A DNA stretch of 64,000 nucleotides from Noviherbaspirillum autotrophicum (GTDB lineage: Bacteria; Pseudomonadota; Gammaproteobacteria; Burkholderiales; Burkholderiaceae_D), in NCBI RefSeq assembly GCF_000818395.1, contig NZ_JWJG01000028.1, positions 484,853 to 548,852 of the forward strand, read 5' to 3'. Shown here piece by piece: positions 17,796 to 26,108 of the stretch. A program made the position numbers and the translations under genes. The number at the start of each line of letters is the position of its first letter. Positions within the stretch are counted from its first letter, which is position 1. The notes under the pieces are model-generated. The model did not search any database and was not told the origin of the DNA. It saw only the letters and a program-made list of their open reading frames with translations.

Positions 17796-18641
17796 ATGGC
17801 TCAGGGGTACAGCACAATCGGGGTTTATATCGACGAAGCGCCGCAGGCCCAGGCGCGCATCGCGCTGGCCGCGCAATATGCGGCGGATTGCGGCGCTCAT
17901 CTGGTAGGCGTGGCGGCAACCGGCTTGCCGGCGTATTTTCACCTCGGCGGATTGACCGGCGTCGGCGCGGCGGCGATGCCCGCCTACCTGGATCAGCTCA
18001 AGGAACAGGCATACGCCGCGCTGGGGCGGTTCGCGCGCGCCGCCGAGCAGGCCGGCGTGCCGTCGTTCGAGAAGCGCGTGATCGAAGACGATGCGGGCGC
18101 CGCGCTGTGCCTGCAGGCGCGCTACAGCGACCTGCTGATCATCGGCCAGCACGATTCCGCCGATTACCTGCGCGGACAGGGACCGACGCTGACGGAATAC
18201 GTGATGATGAATTCGGTTTGTCCGGTGCTGATCGTGCCCGACGAGGGGACCTGCGCGCTGAACGCGCCGCGCGTGCTGCTGGCCTGGGATGGCGGCATGC
18301 AGGCCGCGCGCACGGTGCACGCCGCCATTCCCCTGCTGCGGCAGGCCGCCCTGGTCCAGGTCGCGGTATTCGATGCGGAAATCGGGCCGCAGGCGCATGG
18401 CGAGGAGCCGGGCGCCGACATTGCGCTGTTCCTGGCCCGCCACGGCGTCAAGGTGGAGGTGAGCCTGCTGTCGTCCGGCGGCGATGTCGGCGGCGCGATC
18501 CTGTCGCATGCCGGGTATTTCGGTGCCGACCTGATCGTGATGGGCGGCTACGGGCACTCGCGCTTTCGCGAAGTGCTGCTGGGCGGCGCCACGCGCGCGG
18601 TGCTCGATGCAATGACGGTGCCGGTATTGATGGCGCATTAA
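17796..18641 (+). CDS. universal stress protein with two Usp domains
   Basis: The 281-residue protein mirrors the divergent Usp gene: YSTIGVYIDEAP at the start, KRVIEDDAGAALCLQARYSDLL near 91, VLLAWDGGMQA near 160, and MGGYGHSRFREVLLGG near 246. Both domains keep the Usp fold; the C-terminal one keeps the ATP-binding G-rich loop. The PHA synthase follows 89 bp downstream, suggesting one FNR-activated transcript. In Burkholderia, low-oxygen-activated loci also combine usp and PHA genes, which supports this reading. Confidence 0.9.
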   Translation: MAQGYSTIGVYIDEAPQAQARIALAAQYAADCGAHLVGVAATGLPAYFHLGGLTGVGAAAMPAYLDQLKEQAYAALGRFARAAEQAGVPSFEKRVIEDDAGAALCLQARYSDLLIIGQHDSADYLRGQGPTLTEYVMMNSVCPVLIVPDEGTCALNAPRVLLAWDGGMQAARTVHAAIPLLRQAALVQVAVFDAEIGPQAHGEEPGADIALFLARHGVKVEVSLLSSGGDVGGAILSHAGYFGADLIVMGGYGHSRFREVLLGGATRAVLDAMTVPVLMAH

Positions 18642-18730
18642 GGCGCCGCACAACGTATCCCGGCGCGATACCGGATGCGGCAATACGCATGCCGCGCCAG
18701 CGGGCGGCGTCACAACAAGGAGAACAAGAA

Positions 18731-20521
18731 TTGGACAAGCCACAGGTGGACATGAGCGTAGCGGCGCTGTCGGAAAAGGCGGCGCTGGTGCCCGGCGCGG
18801 CGCCGGATATCGAGCCGCCGGAAGCGATCGACCGCGTGCTGCATGCCGCGCAGGGGCGCGCCACGTTGGGCATTTCGCCGGCCAGCCTGGCGCTGGCCTA
18901 CACCGACTGGGCGTTCCATCTGGCGCAGTCGCCGGGGAAGTGGCAAAAGCTGGTGGAGAAGGCATGGCGCAAGTCGCTGCGCCTGAACCGCTATGTCCAG
19001 CACAGAATGAGGGGTGAGCCGTTCGCCTCGTGCATCGAGCCGCTGTTCCAGGACCGCCGCTTTCGCGATCCGAAATGGCAGCAATGGCCGTTCGACCTGA
19101 TCTACCAGAGCTTTCTACTGAACCAGCAATGGTGGCATAACGTCACCACCGGCATCGGCGGCGTGTCGCGGCACCACGAGCAGGTGGTGTCCTTCGTGGC
19201 GCGCCAGCTGCTCGACATGGTCTCGCCCGTCAATTTCATCGCCACCAACCCGGAAGCGCTGGATGTGACGGTACGCGAAGGCGGGCAAAACCTGGCGCGC
19301 GGCGCGATGAATTTTCTGGAAGACATGGAGCGCGCCCTTGGCGGCAAGCCGCCGGTCGGCACGGAAAACTTCGAGGTCGGCCGCGACGTCGCCGTCACGC
19401 CCGGCTCGGTGGTGTTGCGCAACCGCCTGATCGAGCTGATCCAGTACGCGCCGAAAACCAAGAACGTGCATGCCGAGCCGATCCTGATCGTGCCGGCATG
19501 GATCATGAAGTACTACATCCTCGACCTGTCGCCGGTCAACTCGCTGGTGAACTTCCTGGTGAACCAGGGGCACACCGTATTCATGATCTCCTGGCATAAC
19601 CCCGGCCCGGACGACCGCGACCTCGGGCTGGAGGATTACCTGCGGCTGGGCGTGCTCGATGCGCTCGATGCGGTCAGCGCCATCGTGCCGGGCCGCAAGG
19701 TGAACGCGGCCGGTTACTGCCTGGGCGGCACGCTGCTGGCGATCGCGGCCGCCTACCTGGCGCAGCGCGGGGATGACCGCCTGCACTCGATGTCGATGCT
19801 GGCGGCGCAGACCGATTTCACCGAGGCGGGCGAGCTGACGCTGTTCATCGACGACAGCCAGCTGAACTACCTGGAAGACATCATGTGGAACCAGGGCTAT
19901 CTCGACACCAAGCAGATGGCCGGCGCCTTCCAGCTGTTGCGCTCGAACGACCTGATCTGGTCGCGCATGGTGCAGCAATACCTGCTCGGCCGGCGCGAGA
20001 CGATGACCGACATGATGGCCTGGAACGCCGACGCCACGCGCATGCCCTACCGCATGCACAGCGATTACCTGCGCAAGCTGTTTTTGAACAACGACCTGTT
20101 CGAAGGCCGCTTCCGGGTGAACGGCAAGCCGCTCGCCCTGGCCGACATCCATGTGCCGCTGTTTGCGGTCGGCACCGAATCGGACCATGTCGCGCCGTGG
20201 CGGTCGGTCTACAAGATCAACCTGGCGGCTGACACCGACATCACGTTCGCGCTTACCACCGCCGGGCACAATGCGGGCATCGTCAGTGAGCCGGGCAAGC
20301 TCGGGCGGCGCTACCGCGTGTCGCGCCGCCGCCGCGGCGAGAACTACATCGATCCGGAAACCTGGTATCTCACCACGCCCAGCCAGGACGGTTCCTGGTG
20401 GCTGGCCTGGGCCGAGTGGCTGGCGCAGCAGTCCAGCGGCAAGGCCGCGCCGCCGCCGATGGGTTCAAAGGCCTATCCGGTGGTGGGCGCGGCGCCGGGG
20501 ACCTACGTGTTCGAGCGCTGA
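18731..20521 (+). CDS. phaC: class I polyhydroxyalkanoate synthase
   Basis: The 596-residue protein polymerises hydroxyacyl-CoA to PHA. The lipase-like box GYCLGG holds the catalytic Cys330; D485 (ESDHVAPW) and H513 (TAGHNAGI) complete the triad, close to the positions known for class I enzymes. The N-terminal PhaC domain (SPASLALAYTDWAFHLAQSPG) is present. The start is taken as TTG at 18731 because AAGGAG lies 8 bp upstream; ATG at 18752 is the alternative. It follows a universal stress gene, so synthesis under oxygen limitation as an electron sink is a reasonable inference. Confidence 0.92.
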   Translation: MDKPQVDMSVAALSEKAALVPGAAPDIEPPEAIDRVLHAAQGRATLGISPASLALAYTDWAFHLAQSPGKWQKLVEKAWRKSLRLNRYVQHRMRGEPFASCIEPLFQDRRFRDPKWQQWPFDLIYQSFLLNQQWWHNVTTGIGGVSRHHEQVVSFVARQLLDMVSPVNFIATNPEALDVTVREGGQNLARGAMNFLEDMERALGGKPPVGTENFEVGRDVAVTPGSVVLRNRLIELIQYAPKTKNVHAEPILIVPAWIMKYYILDLSPVNSLVNFLVNQGHTVFMISWHNPGPDDRDLGLEDYLRLGVLDALDAVSAIVPGRKVNAAGYCLGGTLLAIAAAYLAQRGDDRLHSMSMLAAQTDFTEAGELTLFIDDSQLNYLEDIMWNQGYLDTKQMAGAFQLLRSNDLIWSRMVQQYLLGRRETMTDMMAWNADATRMPYRMHSDYLRKLFLNNDLFEGRFRVNGKPLALADIHVPLFAVGTESDHVAPWRSVYKINLAADTDITFALTTAGHNAGIVSEPGKLGRRYRVSRRRRGENYIDPETWYLTTPSQDGSWWLAWAEWLAQQSSGKAAPPPMGSKAYPVVGAAPGTYVFER

Positions 20522-20541
20522 GGTGCCGACAATCGGCCAGC

Positions 20542-21375
20542 CTACAACCATGCCGTCCGATAGTCGCGCGCATACTGCGCAAAGCCAATCGGCGCGCGGC
20601 CGGTGATTTTTTCCACCGCGTCGGTGCGGCGCTCCGCCGCGCCCTGCTTGAGGAAGCCGAGGATCATGACCAGGAACTGCGCGTAATCGGCGGGTACGCC
20701 GGCCTGGAGCAAGCCGTCGAGCATGGCTTGCGGCGTGATGTCCTGGAAACGGATCTGCTTTCCCGTGGCTTGGCTGATCAACGCGGCGGCCTCGTCGTGG
20801 CTGATTGACTCGCCGCCGGTGAGATCGAAGTCCTGGTTGTCGAACCGGTTAGTATCGAGCAGTTCTGCCGCGACTGCGGCAATATCGCGCGCATCGATGA
20901 AGCTGGCCCGGGCGTCGCCCACCGGCAGGAACACCGTATTGGCCTGCAGGATGCCCTGCAGCCAGAAGGAGTTGAAGTTCTGCATGAACCAATTGGGGCG
21001 GATGATGTTGTAGCGCAGCCCGGAGCGTTCCAGCCTGATTTCCGCCTGGCGTAATGGTGCGGCCTCGACTGCATTCGCGCCCATCGCCGTCATTAGCACG
21101 ACTTTCTGCAGCTGCCTTTCCTCGGCCTTGCCGATCAGCGGGCCAAGCAGTTCATGCTGGTTAGTGTAGCCGGGCGGGCACAGGAAGAACGCCTTTTCCA
21201 CTCCCTGGAATGCCTCGTTGATCCCTTCGCCGGTGGCAAGATTCACGTGCACTTGATCGGGCTGAAGCTGTGCCTTGCTGGTGGCGCGCACTACGTCATG
21301 CCCCTTGGCACGCAGCTGCTTGACCAGTTCGGACCCGACCGTGCCGCTGGCACCGACCACTAGAATCTTGCTCAT
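20542..21375 (-). CDS. NmrA-like NAD(P)-binding reductase/epimerase
   Basis: The 277-residue protein begins with a Rossmann motif MSKILVVGASGTVGSELV (GxxGxxG) and continues as an atypical short-chain dehydrogenase of the NmrA/HSCARG group (FFLCPPGYTNQ, NIIRPNWFMQNF). Such proteins bind NAD(P) and act as quinone reductases or redox sensors. GGAGG lies before the ATG. It is divergent from the AraC gene; the two are probably a regulator-target pair. Confidence 0.87.
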   Translation of the reverse strand: MSKILVVGASGTVGSELVKQLRAKGHDVVRATSKAQLQPDQVHVNLATGEGINEAFQGVEKAFFLCPPGYTNQHELLGPLIGKAEERQLQKVVLMTAMGANAVEAAPLRQAEIRLERSGLRYNIIRPNWFMQNFNSFWLQGILQANTVFLPVGDARASFIDARDIAAVAAELLDTNRFDNQDFDLTGGESISHDEAAALISQATGKQIRFQDITPQAMLDGLLQAGVPADYAQFLVMILGFLKQGAAERRTDAVEKITGRAPIGFAQYARDYRTAWL

Positions 21376-21427
21376 GATTTACCTCCATAAAAATGTCAGG
21401 CGTCTAGCTTAAGCGTGGTTGCCGATA

Positions 21428-21464
21428 TTTTTAATGGTTAAAAATCGATTTTTAATGTTTAAAA
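21428..21464 (+). promoter_or_regulatory. 21-bp-spaced direct repeat, probable AraC-family operator
   Basis: TTTTTAATGGTTAAAA (21428-21443) and TTTTTAATGTTTAAAA (21449-21464) differ at one base of 16 and start exactly 21 bp apart, two helical turns. AraC-family dimers typically bind such direct repeats. It lies between the AraC gene and the divergent reductase gene. Confidence 0.7.
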
Positions 21465-21497
21465 GTCCAAGCGAGTAAAAATAAATCTGGATTCGCC

Positions 21498-21503
21498 TAT
21501 AAT
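21498..21503 (+). promoter_or_regulatory. -10 element of the araC-type gene, possibly leaderless
   Basis: A perfect TATAAT ends 6 bp before the ATG at 21510, so the predicted start point falls on the A of the start codon. No consensus -35 lies at 16-18 bp upstream, which suits an activator-dependent promoter. No ribosome site is present. Confidence 0.6.
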
Positions 21504-21509
21504 CCGGCC

Positions 21510-22445
21510 ATGGATCTTCTCGCCGATGTCTTGCGCCAGGCCGGGCTGCAAACCCGGATTCTCCAGCAGCGCGTTTTCGCAACGCCCGCAGCATTGGCGT
21601 TTCCCTGTGAAAAAAGCTTTGGTTTCCATGTCGTCACCCAAGGGCAGGGCTTTATCCATACGCCTGAGCACGAAGTGCCGCTGGCGCTGGGCAGCGGCGA
21701 CGTGGCATTGATGGCGCGCGGCTGCAGCCACATCGTCTCCACCCAGGAAAAGCTGCCGCCCACGATTTTGCGAATGGCCGACGCGGCGCTGCCCGCAATA
21801 CCCGACGGCGGCAAGCCCCTGCTGACCATCGTCAGCGGCGCCTACCAGGTCTGGAATACCCCGGTTCACCCCTTTTTCAACGAAATGCCGCGATGGTATG
21901 TGCTGCGCGCGCATGATATCGAGCGCTTTGACCAGGTGGAGCTGGCAATCAGCATGCTGGCCGCCGAAACGGCCAGGCATGAGATCGGTTCGGAAACGGT
22001 CACACAGGCGCTGCTCGACATTCTCTTCACGCAGATCATCCGCAAGATCATTGCCCAGCGCAATGCGACGCCGCAGACCTGGAGTCACGCGCTGCACAAT
22101 GCACACATCAAGTCGGCGCTCGAACTGATGCATGGCGATTGCGGCCATGACTGGACCCTCGATGAACTGGCGCGGCGCGTCGGATTGTCGCGCGCGGGCT
22201 TCGCACAGAAATTCAAGCATGCGCTGGGCACGCCGCCGCTGCAGTACCTGACGACCGTGCGGGTGCAGAAAGCGATGGAACTGCTGTCGAACACGTCCGA
22301 CAAGATGGAAGCCGTGTCGCAGGCGGTCGGCTACAAGGACGCCTTCAGCTTTTCAAAGGCATTCAAGAAAGTCGCCGGCATCCCGCCCAGAGAATTCCGC
22401 GCGCGCGACCGCGAGGACAAGGCGCTCGACTGGCGCTTTTCGTAG
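21510..22445 (+). CDS. AraC-family transcription regulator with cupin sensor domain
   Basis: The 311-residue protein has an N-terminal cupin-like ligand domain (FGFHVVTQGQGFIH, LGSGDVALMARGCSH) and a C-terminal AraC double helix-turn-helix (WTLDELARRVGLSRAGFAQKF near 219; AVSQAVGYKDAFSFSKAFKK near 269, ending GIPPREFR). It should respond to a small molecule and control the divergent reductase gene and itself. The direct repeat at 21428-21464 is the likely binding site. Confidence 0.92.
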   Translation: MDLLADVLRQAGLQTRILQQRVFATPAALAFPCEKSFGFHVVTQGQGFIHTPEHEVPLALGSGDVALMARGCSHIVSTQEKLPPTILRMADAALPAIPDGGKPLLTIVSGAYQVWNTPVHPFFNEMPRWYVLRAHDIERFDQVELAISMLAAETARHEIGSETVTQALLDILFTQIIRKIIAQRNATPQTWSHALHNAHIKSALELMHGDCGHDWTLDELARRVGLSRAGFAQKFKHALGTPPLQYLTTVRVQKAMELLSNTSDKMEAVSQAVGYKDAFSFSKAFKKVAGIPPREFRARDREDKALDWRFS

Positions 22446-22455
22446 CACTGCCACG

Positions 22456-23796
22456 CTAGCGCATCTGGAACAGCTCCTGGTGAAAGTCGTCTTGCCGCAG
22501 GCCCCGGCCGACGAAATCCCGGCGCAGCGCGCTGCCGAAGGCGGCTGGTCCGCAAAACCAGATGCTGGCCTTTTGCCAGTCGGGCACGGCGGCGCGGATC
22601 GCGGCCGCATCCAGCACGCCGTCGCGCGGGCTGCGCAGCAGGTGCAGGCGCACTCCGGCCGCGCGCGCGTCCGCGGTCAGCTTGTCGATCGCGGCCTGGT
22701 CGAAGTCCGCCGTCGGGTGGAACAGGTCGATCGCGTGGGATGCGCGCTGTTGTGCCAGCTGCTTCATGCGCGCGATAAACGGCGTAATGCCGATGCCGGC
22801 GCCAATCCAGATCTGGCGCGCATGGCGGTCGCGAAAATCAAAACAGCCGTAAGGCCCCTCGACGGTCACCGCGTCGCCCGCTTTCAGTTGGCCGAGCAAC
22901 GCGCCGGTATGGTCTCCCAGTGCCTTGATGATGAAGACGATGCGGCGCGCGGCGGGATCCCACGACGAGGCGATCGTGTAGGGGTGCGCGCCTTCCTTCG
23001 GGTTGAAGGTGACGAAGGCAAACTGCCCGGCGGCGTGTCCCCGCCAGCCTTCCTGCAAGCGCACGGCGGCTTCGATGACGCGCAGTTCCGGATACAGGGT
23101 GACCGACTCGATCGTGCCTTGCGTCTTGCGGCGCGCGCCTACGCGCCCGGACAGCACGAGCGCGGCGGAGGCCGTGCCGGCCAGCAGCAGCGCCGCCATG
23201 GCCCAGCCCAGCGGCTGCGGCCAGTAGCTGAACTTGAAGAGTATGGCGGCGTGGTACGCCAGCACGAGGTAGACGGCCGCGATCCAGCGATGGGTCTTGA
23301 CGAAGAGACGGTAGGGGAAGCGCTTGATCAATGCCAGCGCGATCAGGATGACGACGGCATAAAACGCCCACTCGCCCAGGCTCTCGGCGATGCCGCGCTG
23401 GCTGCGCAGCCAGCCCTCGATGAGGCCGAGGTCGGCGCCGGCGCCGGCGCCGCGCCTGCGCTGCGGCCTGACCAGCCATCCCCAGTGCACCATCCACTTG
23501 GTGCCCTGCGCCCACCACCAGTGGACGATGGCAATGACCAGCCCGGCGATGCCGAGCCACTTGTGCAAGCGGTACATCTTGTCCAGTCCGCCCCAGCGCC
23601 GCTCCAGCCATCCCGGGCGGGTCGCGATCAGCATCGCCACGCTCATGACGCCGATGCCCAGCACGCCGCTGTACTGCATGAACACGTTGCGGAACGAAAA
23701 ATAGGTGAAGGGTTCGGGAAAGAACGAATCGGCCAGCAGCCATAGCACGGTAAGCGCCAGCAATAATCCCCAAAAGCGGTATTTGATCTTATTCAT
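22456..23796 (-). CDS. ferric-reductase-like membrane flavoprotein
   Basis: The 446-residue protein has an N-terminal membrane part of about six helices with paired histidines (RLHKWLG near 80, VHWWW near 95, THRWIAAVYLVLAYHAA near 167) typical of the ferric reductase/NADPH oxidase haem domain. A ferredoxin-reductase-type FAD and NAD(P) module follows (HPYTIASSW near 273, GIGITPFIARMK near 340, FCGPAAFG near 420). It should pass electrons from NAD(P)H through FAD and haem across the inner membrane. The acceptor is unknown. Its stop is 10 bp from that of the AraC gene. Confidence 0.88.
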   Translation of the reverse strand: MNKIKYRFWGLLLALTVLWLLADSFFPEPFTYFSFRNVFMQYSGVLGIGVMSVAMLIATRPGWLERRWGGLDKMYRLHKWLGIAGLVIAIVHWWWAQGTKWMVHWGWLVRPQRRRGAGAGADLGLIEGWLRSQRGIAESLGEWAFYAVVILIALALIKRFPYRLFVKTHRWIAAVYLVLAYHAAILFKFSYWPQPLGWAMAALLLAGTASAALVLSGRVGARRKTQGTIESVTLYPELRVIEAAVRLQEGWRGHAAGQFAFVTFNPKEGAHPYTIASSWDPAARRIVFIIKALGDHTGALLGQLKAGDAVTVEGPYGCFDFRDRHARQIWIGAGIGITPFIARMKQLAQQRASHAIDLFHPTADFDQAAIDKLTADARAAGVRLHLLRSPRDGVLDAAAIRAAVPDWQKASIWFCGPAAFGSALRRDFVGRGLRQDDFHQELFQMR

Positions 23797-23916
23797 ATGA
23801 GAAATCGCGGCAAAGAAAAGGCGTCAGATCGGCGGTGATCTGATCCGATTGCCGGCAATGCCGATCGGGCCGATCACTTCTGGATGATATTAGAACCGAA
23901 GCCTGTGTCCGATATA

Positions 23917-23935
23917 TTTCGACAACTTGCTGAAA
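23917..23935. promoter_or_regulatory. imperfect dyad upstream of the ferric-reductase-like gene
   Basis: TTTCGACAA-C-TTGCTGAAA is a 19-bp imperfect palindrome (7 of 9 paired positions) 120 bp before the reductase start, within an AT-rich stretch. It could be a repressor site; no regulator is assigned. Confidence 0.3.
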
Positions 23936-23999
23936 TGTAGGAAATTGTATCGGCGGCCTCATCGGCGGCGCCGCGCCGCAATCCCCCTGGGACAGGCGC

Positions 24000-24116
24000 T
24001 TAACAAAACAGCAGGGCGATCATGGCCGCGTCGTCGGCCAACAGCAGCGCGCCGTGCACCAGTCCCATCAGGATGAATGCTTGAATCGTGGAGCAGGCTT
24101 GGCGGAACATGCGCAT
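24000..24116 (-). CDS. possible 38-residue hydrophobic peptide
   Basis: This short ORF reads MRMFRQACSTIQ followed by a hydrophobic segment (FILMGLVHGALLL, then AAMIALLF) that could span the membrane once. Codon use is GC-rich at third positions as in neighbouring genes. There is no ribosome site upstream; the purine-rich sequence there lies on the other strand. It may be a real small membrane protein or chance. Confidence 0.3.
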   Translation of the reverse strand: MRMFRQACSTIQAFILMGLVHGALLLADDAAMIALLFC

Positions 24117-24304
24117 GGAGGAAGGAGACGGACTGGTTATGTTACCGCAGGTATGGCGATGGGGGGAACACGACGGCGGCAAGGGTGTTATCAAGCTGAT
24201 GGCCCAAAGTTTGGATTCCTGGTTGTTTCTGCTGCATTGCAGCACGAAAACTCCATAACTACCGTTCCTTCACGTCGGTATTGTCCCTTTCATGAGATAC
24301 CGAA

Positions 24305-24853
24305 GTGCGAACACATACCCCTCCCGATTTGAAGTGGCTGCTTGTCGAACGAGCGACGGTGGCCGGCGATATCGACCGCCTCAAAGTACGCCAACTTCAG
24401 CTGGCAGGCGAACTTGCCCAGCGCGAACTTACGCTCAAAGCTCTCGACCGCTCCATCAGTGTTGCTTACAAGATGGTCGACTGTCGGGCCGCAGGAAAGG
24501 TATTTCGGCACACGCAGGAGTACGGACGGCGCGGCGCCCTGACGGAATACGTCTTGTCTCTGCTGGAATCTGCGCCGAAAGGCCTGACACTGCAAGAAGT
24601 TACCGACCGGGCAGCTCAGCACTTCGGCCTGGTGTTTTACAGCAAAGCCGAAAGAAGACGTTTTTCGTTGAAAACCGTGCATTCAATGTTACGGCGCCTT
24701 TGCGCGCAAGGCCGGGTCGAAAATGCTCCTATGGAGGGCAGCCGGGTAAAGCTTTGGCGCTTGAAATCTCACCTCCCAACAGTCGAACAACTTATCGTCT
24801 TGGCTGCGAGCACCAACGCGAGGTCGAATAATGCGAACGGTGACCCCGCCTGA
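24305..24853 (+). CDS. unknown protein, first of a tandem paralogue pair (coiled coil plus winged-helix-like end)
   Basis: The GTG-started 182-residue protein begins VRTHTPPDLKWLLVE, then has a long charged helix, likely coiled coil (residues 15-60). The C-terminal half looks like a winged helix (LTEYVLSLLESAPKGLTLQEV, SLKTVHSMLRRLCAQGRV, KLWRLKSHLPTVEQL). The next gene has the same layout and overlaps it by 23 bp, so the pair is translationally coupled. No family was recognised; a DNA-binding or structural role is only inferred. Confidence 0.68.
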   Translation: MRTHTPPDLKWLLVERATVAGDIDRLKVRQLQLAGELAQRELTLKALDRSISVAYKMVDCRAAGKVFRHTQEYGRRGALTEYVLSLLESAPKGLTLQEVTDRAAQHFGLVFYSKAERRRFSLKTVHSMLRRLCAQGRVENAPMEGSRVKLWRLKSHLPTVEQLIVLAASTNARSNNANGDPA

Positions 24854-25418
24854 CGTTAAATGGCTCATCAACGAGGCTGCTGCGCTTGCCGGAGAACTGG
24901 AACGTATTGACCGAGAGATTAGCGATTTGGCCGCCCGGAGAGAGCGTGAGTTGGCAACGTTAGCGCGCCAACGCGAAAAAGTTCGACGGGCACGAGATGC
25001 CTGTCTGGCGACGTTGGAATTGTCTACGACGCCAATGGCAACGGAAGTGAGTCTGCCCGTAGTCCATGCGCATCGCCCTTATGACCGCCGCGGCGGACTG
25101 CTGGCGTTTCTGAGAGATGCAATTACTCAAGCTGCGCCGGCCGCCGTTAATACAGAGCTCTTGGCGCGCATGGCGATTGAGCATATGGGATTGCAGATTT
25201 TGTCGCCGAAGGAATATTCGCGCTTTAAGCACAATACGATTGGCCGGGCATTGCGGAAATTTGAACAAGACGGATTCGTCGAGCGCATCTTGACACGTTC
25301 TGCGGGCGTATCTCGCTTTTCGGTGTGGCGTTTGAAGCCGGACATTCCGACCTTGGTGGAATTGAAGGGGCGAGCTGGGGCGGCCGATGGGGACAAAATG
25401 GAAGTAAAGGGAGGTTGA
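24831..25418 (+). CDS. unknown protein, second of a tandem paralogue pair
   Basis: The 195-residue protein starts MRTVTPPDVKWLINE, matching the first member. A highly charged coiled coil follows (ELERIDREISDLAARRERE), then a winged-helix-like part (LLAFLRDAITQAAPAAVNTELL, NTIGRALRKFEQDGFVERI, SVWRLKPDIPTLVEL). Both paralogues end with a WRLK...P-T-V motif. Its stop lies just before the truncated partner gene on the other strand, suggesting that the pair arrived by insertion or rearrangement. Confidence 0.68.
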   Translation: MRTVTPPDVKWLINEAAALAGELERIDREISDLAARRERELATLARQREKVRRARDACLATLELSTTPMATEVSLPVVHAHRPYDRRGGLLAFLRDAITQAAPAAVNTELLARMAIEHMGLQILSPKEYSRFKHNTIGRALRKFEQDGFVERILTRSAGVSRFSVWRLKPDIPTLVELKGRAGAADGDKMEVKGG

Positions 25419-25432
25419 GGTGGCGTTGACCA

Positions 25433-25546
25433 TGACGCGTAGCTTTGGGCATTCCGCAGATATGCCTCTAAGGCACCTGGTGTTGCGGGCTTTTCAGCAA
25501 ACGCGTTTATGTTGATTAGGTTGTCGTATTCAAGCGGTCTCGGCAT
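25433..25546 (-). pseudogene. truncated start of the nucleotidyltransferase partner gene (HEPN-like)
   Basis: Starting 17 bp inside the end of the nucleotidyltransferase gene, an ATG opens a frame MPRPLEYDNLININAF, LEAYLRNAQSYAS. This resembles the N-terminus of partner proteins encoded after MNT genes, which are helical and often HEPN-like. After about 38 codons the reading runs into the antisense of the neighbouring paralogue gene and loses family character. The rest of the gene seems to be lost, leaving the nucleotidyltransferase unpaired. Assignment to the partner family is from memory. Confidence 0.5.
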
Positions 25547-26105
25547 TAGGGAGAATCCTCACGATGGAGTCGGTGGAGATATGGCTAACGACAGGGTCAT
25601 GAACCCTCAAGTCGGCCCATTCTTCGGGAGTATACATGTTCAAATGCACTGGACGCCCCAATACCTCCTCTGCCTTCGCCAATGTCTCCATTACTTCCAT
25701 CATGGGCGCCGTGCCCACTACCATCAAATCAATATCGCTTTGATGCGTGTCTGCTCCCCTTGCCACAGAGCCGAAAACGAAAGCCTCTCCAATCTCTTCC
25801 TCAAACGGTCTGAGCGCGTCACGAATCGGCTCAATAAGGCCAAAGGACTTTCGACAGATGCTTTGAAGTTCGGGATAAAGTGGAAATTTTGTATTTGCGC
25901 TAATAGTTCGTTGGCGCCCTTGTCGAGGGCCTTCTTTGAGGACGCCGGCCGCAAGTAAGAGTTCGACGTGCCGTTGGCCATTACCTCGACCAGTGCCCGC
26001 CCGTTCAATGAGGTCCTTTAGCATGAACGACTTGTCCGGTGTCGCATAGACAACTCGAAGGATGTTTTGAACCGGCGGCGGAAACAAGCAATCGGCAATA
26101 CTCAC
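25530..26105 (-). CDS. MNT-type nucleotidyltransferase with N-terminal winged helix
   Basis: The 191-residue protein has a winged-helix-like N-terminus (VQNILRVVYATPDKSFMLKDL, residues 10-75) and a minimal nucleotidyltransferase domain with GSVARGADTHQSDIDLMVV, the G-S and D-x-D metal-binding motif, near residue 115. MNT proteins pair with HEPN-type partners; many are antitoxins that nucleotidylate the toxin. GTG at 26105 is chosen as start because the longer ATG at 26138 lies upstream of the predicted transcription start. The winged helix suggests that it represses its own promoter through the adjoining operator array. The partner gene is only a remnant. Confidence 0.8.
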   Translation of the reverse strand: MSIADCLFPPPVQNILRVVYATPDKSFMLKDLIERAGTGRGNGQRHVELLLAAGVLKEGPRQGRQRTISANTKFPLYPELQSICRKSFGLIEPIRDALRPFEEEIGEAFVFGSVARGADTHQSDIDLMVVGTAPMMEVMETLAKAEEVLGRPVHLNMYTPEEWADLRVHDPVVSHISTDSIVRILPNAETA

Positions 26106-26108
26106 GTT

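Noticed and set aside
25127-25546. 139-residue minus-strand reading as an intact partner of the nucleotidyltransferase
   Set aside because: Only the first 38 residues look like the partner family; the rest is antisense to the downstream paralogue gene.
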